64,000 bases of DNA from Acidithiobacillus thiooxidans ATCC 19377 (GCF_009662475.1 NZ_CP045571.1:2106501-2170500); one strand, 5' to 3'; shown: positions 17,032 through 24,880, counted from the stretch's first letter. The notes: generated by a model not told the origin, from the sequence alone. Numbers and translations are program-made.

Positions 17032-17427
17032 TTACAAAAGGCGCGTCGATTGCCCTTGAGTCTTGAGCAGCGCCACCGCCTTTTTGTCGAAGGAAATGAA
17101 AACTTCCCCGCCAAGCCAGTTGCCTTCGTATGCAATCACGCCATCGGCAAAGTCTCCGCCCGCGTCGAGCATCTGCAGGCCCGTCTCTACAGCGGGTCGA
17201 TTTACTTCTACTTTCGCATCGGCAATTAGTGCCCGGATCGCTCGGGCTGCGTCGGCTTGCTGGAAGCCATAGATCCGAATCAGCACCCAAACCAGTTCGC
17301 ACAGGCAGGGTAACGCCACCGCGATCAACTCGGCTTCGATCAATAACGTGGCAGCAACGTCCGCTTGTGCGAGGTCATCGCTCACAACAGCCCGCACCAG
17401 GACATTGGTATCTACGGAGACTTTCAT
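17032..17427 (-). CDS. PIN-domain ribonuclease toxin (VapC-like), module 1
   Basis: A 131-residue PIN nuclease, the toxin of a type II toxin-antitoxin pair that would cleave RNA when free of antitoxin. The first acidic residue is in MKVSVDTNVLVR, a second is in CLCELVWVL (E), and the third and fourth are in GGDFADGVIAYEG and FISFDKKA. ATG 17427 overlaps the antitoxin stop by ATGA; an upstream ATG at 17442 would lie inside the antitoxin. It is convergent with the LTA-synthase-like gene, ending 9 bases from it. It is intact and sits within the capsule locus, probably as an acquired stabilising module. Confidence 0.85.
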   Translation of the reverse strand: MKVSVDTNVLVRAVVSDDLAQADVAATLLIEAELIAVALPCLCELVWVLIRIYGFQQADAARAIRALIADAKVEVNRPAVETGLQMLDAGGDFADGVIAYEGNWLGGEVFISFDKKAVALLKTQGQSTRLL

Positions 17428-17675
17428 TTTATGCTGGCCCATCCGCGGGCTGCCGCCTCATTGATTTCTTCGAGGGTGGCGACCTTCTGCGCTCTGCCAG
17501 CGAGTAAACCGACAAAGTCGGATATCTTCCCATCGGACCGCGCAGCCTTGATTACGCCCCGACCATCCGGTAGTAAGTCCAGCTCAATTTTATCGCCTGG
17601 TCTGATACCAAGGTGTTGCAGTACATCTTTTCGAAATGTCACCTGTCCACGCGCAGTAACCGTCAATGTACTCAT
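17424..17675 (-). CDS. AbrB/MazE-type antitoxin, module 1
   Basis: An 83-residue antitoxin with an N-terminal SpoVT/AbrB swapped-hairpin DNA-binding domain (TVTARGQVTFRKDVLQHLGI, then GDKIEL) and a C-terminal tail that should wrap the PIN toxin. ATG 17675 (MSTLTV) begins at the usual place for the fold; an open frame continues upstream to 17744 but lies in promoter-like DNA. It precedes and overlaps its toxin. An imperfect palindrome with TGTA/TACA ends at about 17711-17732 and a TATAGT motif lie just upstream on the minus strand, consistent with self-repression; this is inference. Confidence 0.85.
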   Translation of the reverse strand: MSTLTVTARGQVTFRKDVLQHLGIRPGDKIELDLLPDGRGVIKAARSDGKISDFVGLLAGRAQKVATLEEINEAAARGWASIK

Positions 17676-17808
17676 GGTCTTGTGCCTCGCAATCACATTA
17701 GGTTGATGGTCTGTACTATAATGCGTAAATACATTACTTGCCATCTCCGTAAAGCGATAAACGATTAACCGAAATGGAGAGCATTTCCGGTGCCGCTTTG
17801 GGGTTGGT

Positions 17809-18204
17809 TTAATGCAGTACGTCTACCGCGAGCCCATGGGCGGCTTTCTGCAAGCGCATGTCTGCTGTCCACAACGCCTCACAGCGGTGCGTAAGCGCCA
17901 CAGCCAGATGTAACGCATCCGGGGTTTTCAGGCCAAAACGGGCACATAGCATTGCACCTTGCGTGAACACCTCATCAGACATATCCAGCAAGGTGAACCG
18001 CGACATTCCATCCTCATAGTAACGTTGCAGTGCAACATTACCATCGCGCATGGGTGCGACCAGGCACTCAAATTTCACCAAGGATGAAATGGCATAACTC
18101 GAAGCAGGTTTCTGCTTCAACGCAGATTTGACGCGAGCGCCCCAAACCGGATGATCCTCGAAAGCATAGACCAATAAACGGGTGTCCAGATAAATTAATC
18201 CCAT
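17809..18204 (-). CDS. PIN-domain ribonuclease toxin, module 2
   Basis: A 131-residue PIN nuclease. Acidic active-site residues are visible in IYLDTRLLVYAFED near the N-terminus, FECLVAP (E), KTPDALHLAVALTH (D) near 93 and WTADMRLQ (D) near 112, in the order and spacing of VapC toxins. ATG 18204 overlaps the antitoxin gene by 10 bases. It belongs to a different PIN subgroup from module 1, so the modules were probably gained separately or diverged long ago. No damage is visible. Confidence 0.85.
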   Translation of the reverse strand: MGLIYLDTRLLVYAFEDHPVWGARVKSALKQKPASSYAISSLVKFECLVAPMRDGNVALQRYYEDGMSRFTLLDMSDEVFTQGAMLCARFGLKTPDALHLAVALTHRCEALWTADMRLQKAAHGLAVDVLH

Positions 18205-18446
18205 CCCCGTCGCTCCTGGGCCAGTGCGTCATCTATTTCCTGTCCGGAGCGTCGAAGAACTTGCGGGAGCGGGTGTTTGTCCAGCCAGGCAAGTATGTCA
18301 AGCTGATCTGAATCGGATGCAGGACTGACCGGTACCAACTTCACGGCCGGTATTCCCCGATTAGCAATGATGACTTCCTCACCTTGCTGGGCAAGACGCA
18401 CCAGTTGGGATAAACGATTTTTGGACTCCAGTATATTGATTTGCAT
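18195..18446 (-). CDS. Phd/YefM-type antitoxin, module 2
   Basis: An 83-residue antitoxin. The N-terminus, MQINILESKNRLSQLVRLA followed by GEEVIIANRGIPAVKLVPV, is the classical prevent-host-death fold, which dimerises and binds DNA. The C-terminal tail (RSGQEIDDALAQERRGWD) is the usual toxin-binding part. ATG 18446 is chosen because it starts the fold; an open frame reaches 18479. A perfect 10-bp inverted repeat (18481-18509) just upstream is a good operator candidate. The stop lies within the toxin gene, giving a coupled pair. Confidence 0.85.
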   Translation of the reverse strand: MQINILESKNRLSQLVRLAQQGEEVIIANRGIPAVKLVPVSPASDSDQLDILAWLDKHPLPQVLRRSGQEIDDALAQERRGWD

Positions 18447-18480
18447 TTCTAAATTCTCGCAGTATTCGCACCAAGGCAAC

Positions 18481-18509
18481 CTAGCCAGAATATGTGTCTT
18501 TCTGGCTAG
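18481..18509 (-). promoter_or_regulatory. Inverted repeat upstream of antitoxin module 2, candidate operator
   Basis: CTAGCCAGAA at 18481-18490 is matched by TTCTGGCTAG at 18500-18509, a perfect 10-bp inverted repeat with a 9-base spacer, ending 35 bases before the antitoxin start. Phd-type antitoxins usually repress their own operon through such palindromes. No T-run follows on either side, so it is a poor terminator. The operator role is inference. Confidence 0.5.
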
Positions 18510-18522
18510 ATAGTCAAGTAGT

Positions 18523-18609
18523 TGGTCCTCCCGCCACCCGGCCCCCGGCAGCCCGCAGCACCCGGAAATTGTTGTGGCAGAACTGGGCGTCCGCGCGCTG
18601 GATTTACTG
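18523..18609 (+). repeat. 87-bp direct repeat, copy B (displaced 3' end of LTA-synthase-like gene)
   Basis: It is 85/87 identical to 16927-17013. Read in the same frame it encodes the same C-terminal residues and then IRSD and a TAA stop, so it looks like a remnant of the original gene end. It lies immediately upstream of the third toxin-antitoxin pair. Confidence 0.92.
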
Positions 18610-18659
18610 ATTAGATCGGACTAAACTGGACTCAGTTAAGCAATCATTGGAGATAACTT

Positions 18660-18902
18660 ATGCCTGTCATCAATATGCATGAAGCCAAGACCCAGCTTTC
18701 CCGCTACGTAGATCAGGCAGCATCGGGTGAGGAAATTATCATTGCCAGGGCGGGTAAACCGGTCGCGCGTCTGGTTTCTCTGCAGGAGTCAAAAAATTTG
18801 CGTGTTCTAGGGCAGGGTAAAGGGCGTTTTACTATGCCCGAAAATCTGGACCACCCCTTTCAAGCAGAGCTAGAAGCCATGTTTTACGGGCATGAAACCT
18901 AA
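18660..18902 (+). CDS. Phd/YefM-type antitoxin, module 3
   Basis: An 80-residue antitoxin: MPVINMHEAKTQLSRYVDQA and then GEEIIIARAGKPVARLV form the prevent-host-death dimerisation and DNA-binding fold, and the tail FTMPENLDHPFQAELEAMFYG is typical of partners of PIN toxins. TGGAGA (18648-18653) supplies the ribosome site 6 bases before ATG. It precedes the toxin by 3 bases. A short inverted repeat, AACTG...CAGTT, lies in the leader at about 18625-18638 and may be an operator. Confidence 0.88.
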   Translation: MPVINMHEAKTQLSRYVDQAASGEEIIIARAGKPVARLVSLQESKNLRVLGQGKGRFTMPENLDHPFQAELEAMFYGHET

Positions 18903-18905
18903 CCT

Positions 18906-19310
18906 ATGACGCAAAGATGGCTTCTGGACACCAACGTATTGCTCGCGGTACTCATTGCCCCAGAGCGGTTGCCTGAGTACGTGTGTAGCATCATAGCCAA
19001 TCCGCAGAATAGGGTCTGTTTCAGTGCCGCCAGTCTGTGGGAGATCGCCATTAAAGCCTCACTGAAGCGAGAGCATTTTGATTTTCGACCCGAAGATATC
19101 CACCTGCTCGCACTACAAACGGCTCTGACTGAGCTCCCCGTTCAGGCCGAACATACCTATGCTGTTGCCAGCTTGCCATGGGTGCATAAAGATCCTTTTG
19201 ACCGGCTGTTGGTTGCGCAGGCAATGACCCTGCCTGCGCGCTTATTGAGTACCGATCAAAAGCTGAAACAATACACTCCGTTGGTGGAACATATAACATG
19301 GAGAAACTGA
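18906..19310 (+). CDS. PIN-domain ribonuclease toxin, module 3
   Basis: A 134-residue PIN nuclease of the group paired with Phd antitoxins. Catalytic acids are in WLLDTNVLLAVL (D), SLWEIAIKASL (E) near residue 43, KDPFDRLLVAQA (D) near 97 and LLSTDQKLKQY (D) near 115. The protein is complete and co-directional with the capsule genes, unlike modules 1 and 2. It lies 186 bases before manC. Confidence 0.88.
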   Translation: MTQRWLLDTNVLLAVLIAPERLPEYVCSIIANPQNRVCFSAASLWEIAIKASLKREHFDFRPEDIHLLALQTALTELPVQAEHTYAVASLPWVHKDPFDRLLVAQAMTLPARLLSTDQKLKQYTPLVEHITWRN

Positions 19311-19382
19311 AAGATGTCCCCAGCGCACGGCATTCATAAAACCCTCAAAAGATATTTGTGTACATAATAGCCCCCCATAAAC

Positions 19383-19412
19383 TTGCACTATCGGTCCAGC
19401 TTGAGGCATTAT
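19383..19412 (+). promoter_or_regulatory. Candidate sigma-70 promoter for manC
   Basis: TTGCAC at 19383-19388 and CATTAT at 19407-19412 are separated by 18 bases and lie 84 bases before the manC start, in the only gap of the right half of the capsule locus. The match to consensus is partial. It would let manC-kpsE-kpsM be transcribed independently of the genes before the toxin-antitoxin island. Confidence 0.35.
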
Positions 19413-19496
19413 GACTGAAAACAATACCAGAAAGCAGTAAAGCAGGGGTAACCCTCAGTTTTTGAATGATTAACCGCAAAAGAGGGATTTCTTAAA

Positions 19497-20948
19497 ATGG
19501 CATTAGTACCCGTCATTCTCTCCGGAGGCACCGGCTCGCGTTTATGGCCTTTGTCCCGCAAGGCTTTCCCCAAACCCTTCGTGGCCCTGCCCGACGGCGA
19601 AAGCCTCATCCAGAAAACCCTGCGCCGGGTCATCGACATCAAAGAAGATGCCCCGTTGCTGACGGTCACCAATCGCGATTACTACTTCCTGACCCGCGAC
19701 ACCTTTGCTGAATGTGCCCGCATCTATGGCCAAACCGTGCGCAATGTGCACTATCTGCTTGAACCCACTGGACGCAATACTACCCCGGCCATGGCCGCCG
19801 CCGCGCTCTGGGCGCAGGAAGTCGCTGGGCCGGAGAGCATCCTGCTGGTGCTGCCCTCAGACCACCTCATTCATGATCAGAAAGCCTTCGCCGAAGCCGT
19901 ACACAAAGCGCAGCAGCTTGCCGAACAAGGCTATCTGGTGACCTTTGGTGTCACCCCGACGGGTCCCGAAACCGGCTACGGTTACATTCAGAAGGGCAGC
20001 GCCCTGGATAGCGGCTATCAGGTCGCCCGTTTCGTTGAAAAACCCAATCAGAGCAAAGCCCGGGATTACCTCGACAGCGGCGACTACCTCTGGAACTCCG
20101 GCATGTTCTGCATGCGCGCTGATAGTCTGCTCAAAGCCTTACAAACCGACGCCCCGGAAGTGCTGGAAGCCGTGCAGGCTGCCATCGTCTCCGCCACCCG
20201 CAACGGCGACACCTGGGAACTGGGACAGGAATTTGCCCTGGCCCCGGACATTTCCATTGACTACGCTGTCATGGAAAAAGCCCCCAACGTCGCCGTGGTG
20301 CAGGCAGATTTTGACTGGAACGACCTGGGTGCCTGGAGCGGCTATGGTTCTTTGATGGCCAAAGATGCCCAAGGGAATCAGGTACACGCCCCGGATTGTG
20401 TGCTGGTAGATAGCCAGAATTGCGTCGTTCAGAGTCCTGAGCGGCTCACGGCCATTCTCGGTTTGCAGGATATTCTGATTGTGGACACCCCCGATGCCCT
20501 GCTGGTGGCCGACCGCCGCCGCGATCAGGAAGTCAAAACCATTGTCGAAAAGCTCAAGGCCCGCAAACACAGCACCGTCGATCTTCACGCCACCGTGCAT
20601 CGTCCCTGGGGTACCTACACCACGCTGGAAGAAGGCGATCATTTCAAAATCAAGCGCATTGTCGTCAAAAAAGGCGAAAAGCTCTCCCTGCAAATGCACC
20701 ACCACCGCAGCGAGCACTGGATTGTGGTCTCCGGCACGGCCCGCATTGTTAACGGCCAAGAAGAAAAACTCGTCATGACCAATCAGTCCACCTACATACC
20801 CGCAGGTTGCCCGCATCGTCTGGAAAACCCCGGCATGATGGATCTGGTACTCATCGAAGTGCAAAGCGGTGCTTATCTGGCTGAGGATGACATCGTCCGC
20901 TTTGATGACATCTACGGACGTGCTGAAGCTGCAGCAACCACTGCCTAA
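19497..20948 (+). CDS. manC: Mannose-1-phosphate guanylyltransferase / mannose-6-phosphate isomerase
   Basis: A bifunctional 483-residue cytoplasmic enzyme producing GDP-mannose. The nucleotidyltransferase domain begins with GGTGSRLWPLSRKAFPKPF near residue 9 and holds FVEKP near 179. The C-terminal cupin isomerase domain holds QMHHHRSEHWIVVSGTARI near residue 400. GDP-mannose could feed mannose, rhamnose or 6-deoxy-heptose units of the capsule, depending on enzymes not in this window. AGAGGG about 11 bases upstream supports ATG 19497. The kpsE reading frame opens just inside its end. It may serve other mannose-containing glycans too. Confidence 0.93.
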   Translation: MALVPVILSGGTGSRLWPLSRKAFPKPFVALPDGESLIQKTLRRVIDIKEDAPLLTVTNRDYYFLTRDTFAECARIYGQTVRNVHYLLEPTGRNTTPAMAAAALWAQEVAGPESILLVLPSDHLIHDQKAFAEAVHKAQQLAEQGYLVTFGVTPTGPETGYGYIQKGSALDSGYQVARFVEKPNQSKARDYLDSGDYLWNSGMFCMRADSLLKALQTDAPEVLEAVQAAIVSATRNGDTWELGQEFALAPDISIDYAVMEKAPNVAVVQADFDWNDLGAWSGYGSLMAKDAQGNQVHAPDCVLVDSQNCVVQSPERLTAILGLQDILIVDTPDALLVADRRRDQEVKTIVEKLKARKHSTVDLHATVHRPWGTYTTLEEGDHFKIKRIVVKKGEKLSLQMHHHRSEHWIVVSGTARIVNGQEEKLVMTNQSTYIPAGCPHRLENPGMMDLVLIEVQSGAYLAEDDIVRFDDIYGRAEAAATTA

Positions 20949-21031
20949 AACCAAAATCAACAGGAAACGACTGCGTTCTCAAGGCCCTCTGGACCCGAAT
21001 CAAAAATCTGAACAAGCTTTTTATCTGGATC

Positions 21032-22093
21032 GTGCTGGTCCCTACGGGGTTATCCATCCTGTATTTTGGATTGATTGCATCTCCAATATACATTAGTGAA
21101 GCACGCTTTGTGGTGTACAGCCCCAACCAGCGGGTGAGTTCCAGTGGGCTGGCCTCCCTGCTCAGTAATCTGGGGGGCAGCAATTCCACCAGTGCGGCAC
21201 AGACCATCAGCTCTTACATTTCGTCCTGGGACGGCATGATGGCAACCAACAAGTTGTATCCGCTGAAACAGATTTATGGCAACGACCATATTGATATTTT
21301 CAACCGTTTCGGGGGGATTTTTCATCCTTATTCCTCTTATGTGCGATTATGGCGTTACTACCAGAATATGGTGGCGGATACGCTCGACAGTACCAACGGC
21401 ATCAGCGAACTGAAAGTACGCGCCTTTACCGCCCACGATGCCCAGAAGATCAACGATTTTCTCCTGAAAAAAAGTCAGGACATTGTCAATCAACTGAATG
21501 AAACGGCCCGCCATCGGGCCGTGTACCATGCCAAGCAGGATGTGGATCAAGCCAAACGGACCTTGCGGGATGCCACTCTGGCCCTGGCCGAATACCGCAA
21601 TAAACGCCGGGTATTCAGCCCACCCGCACAAAGCAGTTTGCAACTCGGCATGGTCAGCAAGTTGCAGGACCAGTTAATTGCCATGCAAACCGAATTACAG
21701 TCCATCGTCGCCCATGCCCCTGATAACCCGCAGATACCGGTTCTTAAAAGCAGCATCAAAGCCCTACAGGGTGAAATTGCTGCCGAACAGTCCAAGGTGA
21801 CCGGTGACAGGGAATCATTGGCCAGCAAGGATATTGAATTTGAAAGACTGACGGTCAACCAGTTACTTGCTCAAAAGCTGCTGGAAGCAGCAGTAACTTC
21901 ACTGGAACAAGCGCGGTTGACGGCACAGAAGCAGGAATTGTATTTGGAAACCATCAGCCGCCCCAATTTACCGGATGCACCCCAGGAACCCAAGCGTTTT
22001 GAGGATATTCTGGCGGTATTGATTGTGTCTCTGATGATCTGGGGGGTATTGAGCATCCTGTACGCCGGCGTGAAGGAACACCATGAGCGCTAA
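21032..22093 (+). CDS. kpsE: KpsE-like inner-membrane polysaccharide export protein
   Basis: A periplasmic co-polymerase-type adaptor linking the ABC exporter to the outer-membrane channel. It has an N-terminal membrane helix (GLSILYFGLIASPIYI), a long periplasmic coiled-coil-rich region (about residues 130-300) and a C-terminal helix (AVLIVSLMIWGVLSILYAG). The first ordinary start is GTG 21032, but it removes the expected positively charged cytoplasmic tail. In frame upstream the sequence VLKALWTRIKNLNKLFIWI is open back to 20927 and looks genuine, and AGGA (20962-20965) stands 9 bases before a GTT at 20975. The true start may therefore be non-standard. The stop overlaps the kpsM start by 11 bases. 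Confidence 0.85.
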   Translation: MLVPTGLSILYFGLIASPIYISEARFVVYSPNQRVSSSGLASLLSNLGGSNSTSAAQTISSYISSWDGMMATNKLYPLKQIYGNDHIDIFNRFGGIFHPYSSYVRLWRYYQNMVADTLDSTNGISELKVRAFTAHDAQKINDFLLKKSQDIVNQLNETARHRAVYHAKQDVDQAKRTLRDATLALAEYRNKRRVFSPPAQSSLQLGMVSKLQDQLIAMQTELQSIVAHAPDNPQIPVLKSSIKALQGEIAAEQSKVTGDRESLASKDIEFERLTVNQLLAQKLLEAAVTSLEQARLTAQKQELYLETISRPNLPDAPQEPKRFEDILAVLIVSLMIWGVLSILYAGVKEHHER

Positions 22094-22883
22094 AGCCAGC
22101 AAAGAAACCTTTTGGTTTCAACTGCGCTTGCAACTGCGGGTAATCTGGGCGTTGATGTTGCGGGAAACGGTCACCCGATTCGGACGGGAGGGGCTGGGGA
22201 TGTTGTGGATGATTGCAGAGCCGGCCATGTTTGTAATCGGTGTCATCGTAATCTTTTCATTTGTTGACGCTGGATATCCGTATGGAATCAGCCCGGCAGA
22301 ATATCTGGCGGTCAGTTATCCGACTCTGCTGTTTTGGCGAAACGGTACGAGTCGAGTAACGGGTGCTATTAATGTTAATCGTTCACTTTTACATCATCAG
22401 CCTATAAGGCCTATGGATATTATCTATTCTCGTATTCTACTTGAGTTCTCCAGTTCTGTTGCTGTTTTTTTGTTTTTATTTCCGATTTTTATTGTGGTAG
22501 GAATTTGTCATTATCCAGCAAGTGTTCTGACAATGTCTTTAGGTTATCTGCTGATTATTTGGTTCTCTTTTTGCTTTGTTCTGATTATGGCTGGTTTGGC
22601 GGAGTTAAGTGAGACTATAGAAAAAGTCTCTCACATTATTCTGTATTTGATGCTGCCATTTTGTGGAGTTTTTATACCCACATTTGTTGTTCCAGAGCCT
22701 TATCGTAGTTATCTTCTTTACTGGCCATTAATCGATGCTGTAGATTATTTTCATCACGGTTATTTTGGTAGCAGCGTCCCAAGCTATTATCATATAAATT
22801 ACACCATTTTTACGCTCACTGGAATGACATTGTTTGGTCTTGCTGTGTCTGGCGTGGCTATTAAACGTGTAAAAATAAGTTGA
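22083..22883 (+). CDS. kpsM: KpsM/Wzm-type ABC transporter permease
   Basis: An inner-membrane permease of 266 residues with about six membrane spans, the pore through which capsule on its lipid is moved. The amphipathic N-terminus (LRVIWALMLRETVTRFGREGLGMLWMIAEP) is characteristic of the KpsM/Wzm family. ATG 22083 overlaps the end of kpsE. Base composition changes within the gene: the first third resembles its neighbours, whereas about 22360-22883 is plainly AT-rich, with many TTT and ATT codons, suggesting a recombination junction. The ATPase partner KpsT, normally the next gene, is absent from the window. Confidence 0.9.
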   Translation: MSAKASKETFWFQLRLQLRVIWALMLRETVTRFGREGLGMLWMIAEPAMFVIGVIVIFSFVDAGYPYGISPAEYLAVSYPTLLFWRNGTSRVTGAINVNRSLLHHQPIRPMDIIYSRILLEFSSSVAVFLFLFPIFIVVGICHYPASVLTMSLGYLLIIWFSFCFVLIMAGLAELSETIEKVSHIILYLMLPFCGVFIPTFVVPEPYRSYLLYWPLIDAVDYFHHGYFGSSVPSYYHINYTIFTLTGMTLFGLAVSGVAIKRVKIS

Positions 22884-22896
22884 AGGAATGCGATAT

Positions 22897-23610
22897 ATGA
22901 CCATAAAAAACATCGAGGAGTTGTTTGTCCATGATGGAAGCGCTTTCGTGACCGAGGTCTATCGGAATCTACTAAAACGCGAGCCTGATGAGCACGGGTT
23001 GATGTACTACCTGGGTCGTCTGGCACAGGGTTACAGCAAGGCCGAAGTTATCGCGCAACTAGCTAAATCTGCGGAATGTGAGACCCAGAATGAGGTTGTC
23101 GGGCTTAAAAAGCTCATGGTGGAAACGCAACGTGCAAAAAGTTGGTATTGGCGATTGTTCGGACGTTGTGGTCGGATGGAAGCTTCTTTTCACACAGTCA
23201 CGTTAAAACTGGCTCAGCTTGATATTCAGCTTGCGCGTACCAACCAGCATTTGGCTTTCCTACAAGAGGCAGTGCAAATTGCTACAAAAAGTCACGAGCA
23301 ATATATGGAGAATATAGTGCATCAAGTCGCGCAAATTCAGATCATTTCACCTGAACTTAATCAATATCAGGACAAGTCACAACAACTTTCATCCAAAAAT
23401 GTCGAGCAAGTCTTTATGGATGTTCTGGGGCGTGGGCCGGAAAGTGTGGAAGTCAAAAACCACCATGCACTTTTGGAGTCGGAGCAAGCCCTGCGTGAAG
23501 TATTGATATGTTCTGCGGAGTTTCAATCTAAGCTGGCAGGTCTATCTGAGTATGCCCGCGATATTTTTCAGCGCCAAATTCAAATAGCAGGAGTAACATA
23601 CGGAGATTAA
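22897..23610 (+). CDS. DUF4214-like protein of the capsule locus
   Basis: A 237-residue protein of unknown function. Residues about 10-60 (FVTEVYRNLLKREPDEHGLMYYLGRL, in part) resemble DUF4214 repeats, which occur in surface and glycan-related proteins; a weaker second copy is near 165-205 (VEQVFMDVLGRGPESVE). The middle, about 70-150, is helical and probably coiled coil. There is no signal peptide. ATG 22897 is preferred because AAGGA (22883-22887) is 9 bases upstream; ATG 22888 touches that site. It sits where kpsT would be expected and is AT-richer than the flanks. A role in polymer length control or glycosyltransferase docking is possible but unproven. Confidence 0.7.
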   Translation: MTIKNIEELFVHDGSAFVTEVYRNLLKREPDEHGLMYYLGRLAQGYSKAEVIAQLAKSAECETQNEVVGLKKLMVETQRAKSWYWRLFGRCGRMEASFHTVTLKLAQLDIQLARTNQHLAFLQEAVQIATKSHEQYMENIVHQVAQIQIISPELNQYQDKSQQLSSKNVEQVFMDVLGRGPESVEVKNHHALLESEQALREVLICSAEFQSKLAGLSEYARDIFQRQIQIAGVTYGD

Positions 23611-23613
23611 TTC

Positions 23614-24880
23614 ATGCGGTTGGTAATCGATATGCAAGGTGCGCAAACGGCAAGCCGCTTTAGGGGTATTGGGCGCTATACTTTCTCTCTAGTTAAGGAA
23701 ATGGCGCGGCTGCGCGGCGAACATGAAATTCTGCTTGTGCTCAACGCAGCCTACGCGGATACCATTGAGCAGATTCGCGCCGACTTTGCTCAATGGCTTC
23801 CAGTGGATGCAATTAGGGTATTTGAGGTTGCAGGGCCAGTTGACGGGCATGATGTTGCCAATGATTCGCTACGAAAAGCCTCCGAGTCGATGTTGGAAGC
23901 CTTTTTCTACAGCTTGAAACCCGATGTGATTTTGATTTCCTCGCTGTTTGAAGGTTTTTATGGATATGCTGTTACAATTTCGGGTGGCTTGAATGGCGTC
24001 GCTCCTACAGCAGTAATCTTATACGATCTAATTCCGCAAGTTCACCCGCATATTTACTTGCGGGACCCAGACATGAATCGATGGTATTTAGGCAAACTTA
24101 ATCATCTCAAACGAGCCGATATTCTACTTTCCATTTCGGAATCTTCCGGACGCGATGCAGTTGATCATCTCAATTTCTCTGAGCAGGCAGTTATCAATAT
24201 ATCCACGGCTTGTGATCCACAATTTCACCCAATTTATTTGAGTGAAGCCACGCGCTCGCACCTAGACACTACATACGGTATTAACCGCCCATTCGTGCTG
24301 GCTGCCGGTGATACAGATGCTCGTAAAAATCTTGATGGTCTTTTTCGCGCTTTTGCTAATCTTCCTGAGGAAATACGGGATAGCTACTCACTTGTGTTGG
24401 TGGGGCATGGAGTATTCCATCAAAAAAATCATTTTCTATCTCTTGCAATAAAGGCTGGTTTGCAACGGAGTGAACTAATTTTTACAGGTTATGTATCTGA
24501 TTCGGAATTAAATCTACTGTATAATGCCTGCAGTCTGTTTGTCTTTCCTTCCTGGTATGAAGGTTTCGGGCTGCCGGTGCTGGAAGCTATGACCTGCGGT
24601 AAAGCTGTCATCGCAGCCAACAGTTCTAGCCTGCCTGAAGTGCTTGGCCGGCAGGACGCCTTATTTGCTCCGCGTGATGACGTGGCCATGACCACCAAAA
24701 TGGCCGAAGTACTGGGCAACGCCGAATTCCGTCAGGATTTGGAGCGCCATGGCTTGGAGCAAGCTAAAAAATTTTCATGGGAATTCAGCGCCCACCGCGC
24801 ATGGAATGCCTTGCAAAACCTTCATGCGCAGCATCTAGATCAACGCTCTGCAACACGGATTCACCCTACCCGTCGTCCTA
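23614..24880 (+). pseudogene. Glycosyltransferase (two GT-B domains), 5' part, interrupted by IS630 copy 2
   Basis: The first 422 codons of a family-4 glycosyltransferase: MRLVIDMQGAQTASRFRGIGRYT at the N-terminus in part, AAGDTDARKNLDGLF near 228, and the donor-site motif WYEGFGLPVLEAM near 315, so the first GT-B domain is complete. At 24878 the frame enters IS copy 2, adds 16 foreign residues and stops at 24930. The native linker ends IHPTRRP, and the missing second domain continues, in frame, in the reverse complement of 1-112. The truncated product might still fold as one domain, but the intended two-domain enzyme is broken. DNA to about 24500 is AT-richer than the rest of the locus. Confidence 0.9.

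Larger units (their letters stand above)
1281..24878. other. Segment inverted between two inverted IS630 copies
   Basis: The 23.6-kb capsule segment lies between IS copies of opposite orientation. Its right boundary (24878) is the 5' part of a glycosyltransferase gene whose continuation lies, in reverse complement, to the left of copy 1 (1-112). Flipping the segment and removing one IS with one TA gives an uninterrupted reading frame across the join (codons CGT CGT CCT AGG CTG GCT). Flipping also puts wza next to 26048 onward, where a TACAAT motif (minus strand, 26049-26054) could have belonged to its promoter. That the flip restores continuity is seen directly. Whether it happened in the cell or in the assembly cannot be decided here. 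Confidence 0.85.

Noticed and set aside
18481-18509. Rho-independent terminator
   Set aside because: The perfect inverted repeat has no T-run on either strand and lies upstream of an antitoxin gene, where an operator fits better.
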